A DNA stretch of 7,751 bases. It comes from CAZMCC01 sp964564695 (GTDB lineage Bacteria > Planctomycetota > Phycisphaerae > Phycisphaerales > UBA1924). Under the pieces are notes generated by a model. It was not told the origin of the DNA, ran no database searches, and was given only the letters and a program-made list of their open reading frames with translations. A program made the translations under genes and the position numbers. Of this stretch, positions 5,084 through 7,751 are shown piece after piece; position 1 is the stretch's first letter, and every line of letters begins with the position of its first letter. Where the stretch lies: positions 1 to 7,751 of the forward strand of contig CAZMCC010000133.1 in the NCBI GenBank assembly GCA_964564695.1, read 5' to 3'.

Positions 5084-5812
5084 ATGACGTTGCGCTCCAC
5101 CACCATCGCGGCCTCGGCCGCACTTGCCCTCCTCGCCGGCGCGGTCCAGGGCGAGGTCATCACCGTCCGCAGCGGCCAGGTCGGCGGGCTGCCCGGAACG
5201 GCCGGCCAGTCCGACGACACCGTTCGATACCTCCCCAACAACCCCGGCGGCGCTCCGATCAGCCCGGTGCCCTTCACCCCCGCCGATTACGCCGGCGCCA
5301 CGGGCGGGCCCGCGGCCGTCGTGATCAACCCCGTGGGCGTGTGGACGCCCGGCATCAGCGATGCCGACGCCCGCTGGATCAACTGGCAGGCCGACGGACA
5401 GATCCAGCCCGACGGCACGTTCTTCGGCAGCGGCTTCGGCGTCGCCGGGTCAACGCTGTACTCGGTGCCCTTCTTCGTGACCACCGCCGCCGCCACCACC
5501 GGGAACTTGACCATCGAGTTCGCCGTCGACGACAGCGGCGGCGACTTCATCTTCGGCGGCGGTAACCCCGACTTCCTCTACGTCAACGGCAGCCCCACCG
5601 GCTACAACGGCGGCAACTTCGCCACCCCCACCATCCACAACCAGCTCATCTCCATCACCACCGGCCTGAACTACCTCCACCTCTACCAGCGCGACGCCGG
5701 CTTCGGCGTCAGCGGCCTCATCTTCAGCGCGACCATCGAGGTCGTCCCCGCCCCCGGCGCCGCGGCCCTCCTGGGCCTCGGCGGCCTGATCGCGACGCGT
5801 CGGCGCCGCTGA
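5084..5812 (+). CDS. Exported PEP-CTERM-like protein with predicted beta-sandwich domain
   Basis: The product has 242 residues. A signal peptide covers about residues 1-23 (cleavage near VQG-EV). The tail from residue 221 is VPAP, GAAALLGLGGLIA, then TRRRRR: a PEP-CTERM-like sorting signal with Ala for Glu, as in the upstream gene. The body is rich in Gly, Asn and Thr. The order WINW (98-101), TIEFAVDD (143-150), FLYVNG (164-169), GLNYLHLY (194-201) and SGLIFSATI (210-218) resembles the galactose-binding-like jelly roll common in PEP-CTERM proteins. There is no Cys and no catalytic motif. GGAGAGAGAG (5071-5080) precedes the ATG by 3 nt; its GGAG end gives normal spacing. Own promoter and terminator make it monocistronic. 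It is probably anchored at the cell surface or in extracellular matrix; the fold is inference and the ligand unknown. Confidence 0.9.
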   Translation: MTLRSTTIAASAALALLAGAVQGEVITVRSGQVGGLPGTAGQSDDTVRYLPNNPGGAPISPVPFTPADYAGATGGPAAVVINPVGVWTPGISDADARWINWQADGQIQPDGTFFGSGFGVAGSTLYSVPFFVTTAAATTGNLTIEFAVDDSGGDFIFGGGNPDFLYVNGSPTGYNGGNFATPTIHNQLISITTGLNYLHLYQRDAGFGVSGLIFSATIEVVPAPGAAALLGLGGLIATRRRR

Positions 5813-5837
5813 TCGCGATTTCACGAGCATTCAACTG

Positions 5838-5874
5838 AAGCGGCCCGGGCACACGTCCGGGCCGCTTTCGTTTT
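5838..5874 (+). terminator. Intrinsic terminator after the second PEP-CTERM-like gene
   Basis: Arms AAGCGGCCCGG (5838-5848) and its complement (5857-5867) enclose an 8-nt loop. TCGTTTT follows, a T tract broken by CG like the one at 1066-1075. It begins 26 nt after the stop codon and ends 5 nt before the third paired-hairpin repeat. Confidence 0.85.
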
Positions 5875-5879
5875 CCGGC

Positions 5880-6053
5880 CGTGCCACCGAGCTCGGCGGC
5901 TTTGAGCCGAGCTCGGTGCGTTGGACGTCGTTTGCGACGAAGGCTGTCGATGCACGGGGCGTCAAAGTTCGTGCGGCTCAACGGGCGGGTGTTCCGGCGA
6001 CCCCCGCGAAGAAGCACCGAGCTCCGGCCAAAGCCCCGGAGCTCGGTGGCACG
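5880..6053 (-). repeat. Paired-hairpin repeat (REPIN-like), copy 3, inverted and longer
   Basis: This 174-nt copy has the same 12-bp ends (CGTGCCACCGAG and its complement). The left hairpin has arms CACCGAGCTCGGC (5885-5897) and 5906-5918 with loop GGCTTTGA. The right has arms CACCGAGCTCCGG (6015-6027) and 6036-6048 with loop CCAAAGCC. The stem tips differ completely from copies 1 and 2 yet still pair. It is inverted: CTCGGTGCGTTG after its left hairpin is the complement of CAACGCACCGAG before the right hairpin of copies 1 and 2, and its right side mirrors their CTCGGTGC(T)CTTCG. The middle is about 95 nt, against 27 and 37, and has a small hairpin of its own (CGTCG-TTTG-CGACG). It lies between a terminator and the glycosyltransferase gene. 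Confidence 0.85.
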
Positions 6054-6138
6054 GCCCATGGTGGTGCCGCGCTCTCGGAAGGCCAAGCATGCTCCGCGGG
6101 CGAATACCCGCTCAGCGTGACACCGCCTCGCTCCATCC

Positions 6139-7452
6139 ATGAACGTCCTCATCTCCACCGTCGGTTCGTCGGGCGATCACAACCCCTTCATCGCCGTGGG
6201 GCGGGCCCTCGGCGCACGCGGCCACCGCGTCACGTTCCTCGCCAACCCGTACTTCGCGTCCGCCGTCGAGCACGGTGGGGGGGCTGGACTCGGATATGAA
6301 CCCCTCGGCGAACGCTTCGACTTCGCGCAGCTCGCGACCGTTCCCGGCGCCATGCACCGCTACCGCGGCGGCGGCGTCGTCATGCGCGAGTTCATCGTCC
6401 CCGTCAGCGTCGAGATGACGCAGCGCTGCCGCGAGATCATCAAGCGCGATCACATCGACCTGGTCTTCGCCCACCACATCGCGTTCGGCGCGACGTGGGC
6501 CGCGGAGGAAGCCGGGATCCCGTTCGCGGTCGCGACGCTCAGCCCGTGCCTGTGGCTCAACGCCCGGGACCGCCCGGTCTTCGGCCCGCTGACGATGGAT
6601 ACGCCGCCGATGTGGCTCGTCCGCACGACCCTGCTGGGCGCCAAGGCGGCCCTGCGCCTGCGCCTCGACCCCGCCATCAACCGCGCGCGAGCCGAGGCCG
6701 GCCTCGGGCGATCGAAGCACTTCATCCGCCCCGAGCACTCCGCGGCCGCTGTGAACCTCGGCCTGTGGTCCCCCGCCGTCCGCCCGCCGATGGAGGGCGA
6801 CCCGCCGCGATCGCACGTCACCGGCTTCTGCGCCTTCGACCGTCTCAAGGAGGCCGAGCACGCGCCCGAAGAGGTCGAGGGCTTTCTCGCCGAGCTCGAC
6901 TCGCGCGGCGAGCGCGCAATCGTCTTCACCCTCGGCACCGCCGTCGTGCACGCTCCCGGTCGCTTCTACACAGCCGCCGCCGAGGCGTGCCGACGCCTCG
7001 AGCGCCCCGGCATCCTCCTCACCGCGCGTCCCGAGTACGCCCCGCCCAAGCGCGACCTCCCCAAGAACGTGCGCGCGTTCACGTACGCGCCGTTCTCGAC
7101 ACTCCTGCCGCGGGCGCTCGCGACCGTCCACCACGGCGGCGTCGGCACCACCTCCGAAGCCCTGCGCGCTGGACGCCCGACCGTGATCTGCCCCGTCGCG
7201 TACGACCAGTTCGACTCGGCCGCCCGCACACGCCGCCTCGGCGTCTCCGCGACCGTCCCGCACCACAAAGTGAACGCGGATCGGCTCACCGAGGCATTGC
7301 GCTCCGTGATCGATGAGCCCGGCCCGAGCCGCCGCGCGAAGGAGATCGCGGCGGGTATGGCGAAAGAGGACGGGCCGCGCGTGGCGGCCGACGCACTTGA
7401 GGGCGTGGTCGCGAACGGGACTCGTCAGCACGCGACGGCCAGCACGCGATGA
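6139..7452 (+). CDS. GT1-family (UGT/MGT-like) glycosyltransferase
   Basis: The 437-residue product has the GT-B two-domain fold of family GT1, which moves a sugar from a nucleotide-sugar to a lipid or small-molecule acceptor. The N-terminal acceptor domain starts MNVLISTVGSSGDHNPF, with H14 where UGTs have their catalytic His. The C-terminal donor domain (from about 250) carries VFTLGTAVV (262-270) and the sugar-nucleotide signature HHGGVGTTSEALRAGRP (331-347), then PVAYDQFDSAAR (352-363) with the DQ pair that contacts the sugar. There is no signal peptide or membrane segment. The length is normal. The ATG is chosen because the Rossmann strand begins at once; no Shine-Dalgarno sequence is seen. 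The gene stands alone, so the acceptor cannot be inferred: sterol-like lipid, carotenoid, macrolide and rhamnolipid-type substrates are all known for relatives. Confidence 0.92.
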   Translation: MNVLISTVGSSGDHNPFIAVGRALGARGHRVTFLANPYFASAVEHGGGAGLGYEPLGERFDFAQLATVPGAMHRYRGGGVVMREFIVPVSVEMTQRCREIIKRDHIDLVFAHHIAFGATWAAEEAGIPFAVATLSPCLWLNARDRPVFGPLTMDTPPMWLVRTTLLGAKAALRLRLDPAINRARAEAGLGRSKHFIRPEHSAAAVNLGLWSPAVRPPMEGDPPRSHVTGFCAFDRLKEAEHAPEEVEGFLAELDSRGERAIVFTLGTAVVHAPGRFYTAAAEACRRLERPGILLTARPEYAPPKRDLPKNVRAFTYAPFSTLLPRALATVHHGGVGTTSEALRAGRPTVICPVAYDQFDSAARTRRLGVSATVPHHKVNADRLTEALRSVIDEPGPSRRAKEIAAGMAKEDGPRVAADALEGVVANGTRQHATASTR

Positions 7453-7647
7453 CCCACACGCAATTGCGGGCACACGATCGGTGCGCGAGACGGCGCCGGT
7501 TGCCATGCCTTCCACGCCGAAGGCGTGATCGTCAGTAGCCGGCTGTGGAGGCTCTGCGACACTGCCGGAGAGCGACGTCCCCCGGTCCCCGCTCGGCCTT
7601 TGCATCGCACCCTGACGGGGTGCTCGTGCCGCTGGTCCCGACCGGCC
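7453..7647. other. Intergenic region after the glycosyltransferase
   Basis: No gene is seen. Two hairpins occur: CACGCC-GAA-GGCGTG (7513-7527) and GCACCC-TGACG-GGGTGC (7607-7623). Neither is followed by a T tract at terminator spacing, so how the glycosyltransferase transcript ends is unclear. Open frames on both strands through this stretch have no recognisable content. Confidence 0.45.
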
Positions 7648-7704
7648 ATTTCTTTCTTTTTCTTCAAATTACTATTGACAAATCGAAACATCCGATGCAT
7701 TACT
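7648..7704 (+). promoter_or_regulatory. Candidate strong promoter pointing out of the window
   Basis: A perfect -35 TTGACA lies at 7675-7680. An extended -10-like TGC-ATTACT is at 7696-7704, with 18 nt between the -35 and -10 hexamers. The 27 nt upstream are pyrimidine- and AT-rich (CATTTCTTTCTTTTTCTTC, then AAATTACTA), like an UP element, in striking contrast to the GC-rich surroundings. The gene it would serve is outside the window. The -10 match is only moderate (3 of 6). Confidence 0.45.
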
Positions 7705-7751
7705 GAGCGCTGCCTAAATCCGCGACTCATTTGGTGACTCCCGGGACGGCG

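Noticed and set aside
330..6053. CRISPR array
   Set aside because: The three hairpin repeats are kilobases apart, differ in orientation and length and have no spacers.
7513..7527. Terminator of the glycosyltransferase
   Set aside because: The hairpin has a 3-nt loop and no T tract after it.
6112..7605. Long minus-strand open frame opposite the glycosyltransferase
   Set aside because: It mirrors the glycosyltransferase codons, has no recognisable domain, and runs beyond the gene into unrelated intergenic sequence.

Overview
The window is GC-rich and very probably comes from a planctomycete of the Phycisphaerae type. Two secreted proteins end in a PEP-CTERM-like tail written VPAP, followed by a hydrophobic stretch and an Arg cluster. 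A small zinc-protease gene carries the LEPR-XLL signature (LEPRTLLS), which is known almost only from Planctomycetota. No rRNA, tRNA or CRISPR array is visible. The taxonomic call is an inference from these signals.

Layout, left to right. Positions 1-666 hold no convincing intact gene: there is a possible decayed tyrosine-recombinase C-terminus (minus strand, about 120-278), a paired-hairpin repeat (330-428), a 64-nt decayed copy of the zinc-protease active-site region (456-519) and the leader of an RNA-binding-protein gene. An RRM plus glycine-tail RNA-binding protein (667-987, +) ends at tandem hairpins and a terminator. It converges with the LEPR-XLL zincin (1127-1744, -), whose 5' end has no ordinary start codon. 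A second paired-hairpin repeat (1858-1966) stops 3 nt short of the stop codon of nuoG (1970-3706, -), which encodes the NADH-quinone oxidoreductase iron-sulfur subunit G and stands alone here. A 7-bp G-rich tandem repeat lies just before the nuoG start. Two plus-strand PEP-CTERM-like exported proteins follow (4116-4781 and 5084-5812), each with its own terminator. The second terminator is followed by a third, longer and inverted copy of the paired-hairpin repeat (5880-6053). A GT1-family glycosyltransferase (6139-7452, +) comes next. The right edge is an AT-rich segment with a promoter-like TTGACA pointing out of the window.

The genes do not form one pathway; each looks like a separate transcription unit. 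The most interesting element is the dispersed repeat family. It has three copies, each made of two hairpins facing each other, with identical 12-bp ends (CGTGCCACCGAG and its complement), conserved CTTTG/CAAAG loops and stem tips that change in a compensated way. This is the architecture of REPIN or MITE-like non-autonomous elements. I do not recognise this sequence family, and no transposase for it is in the window.
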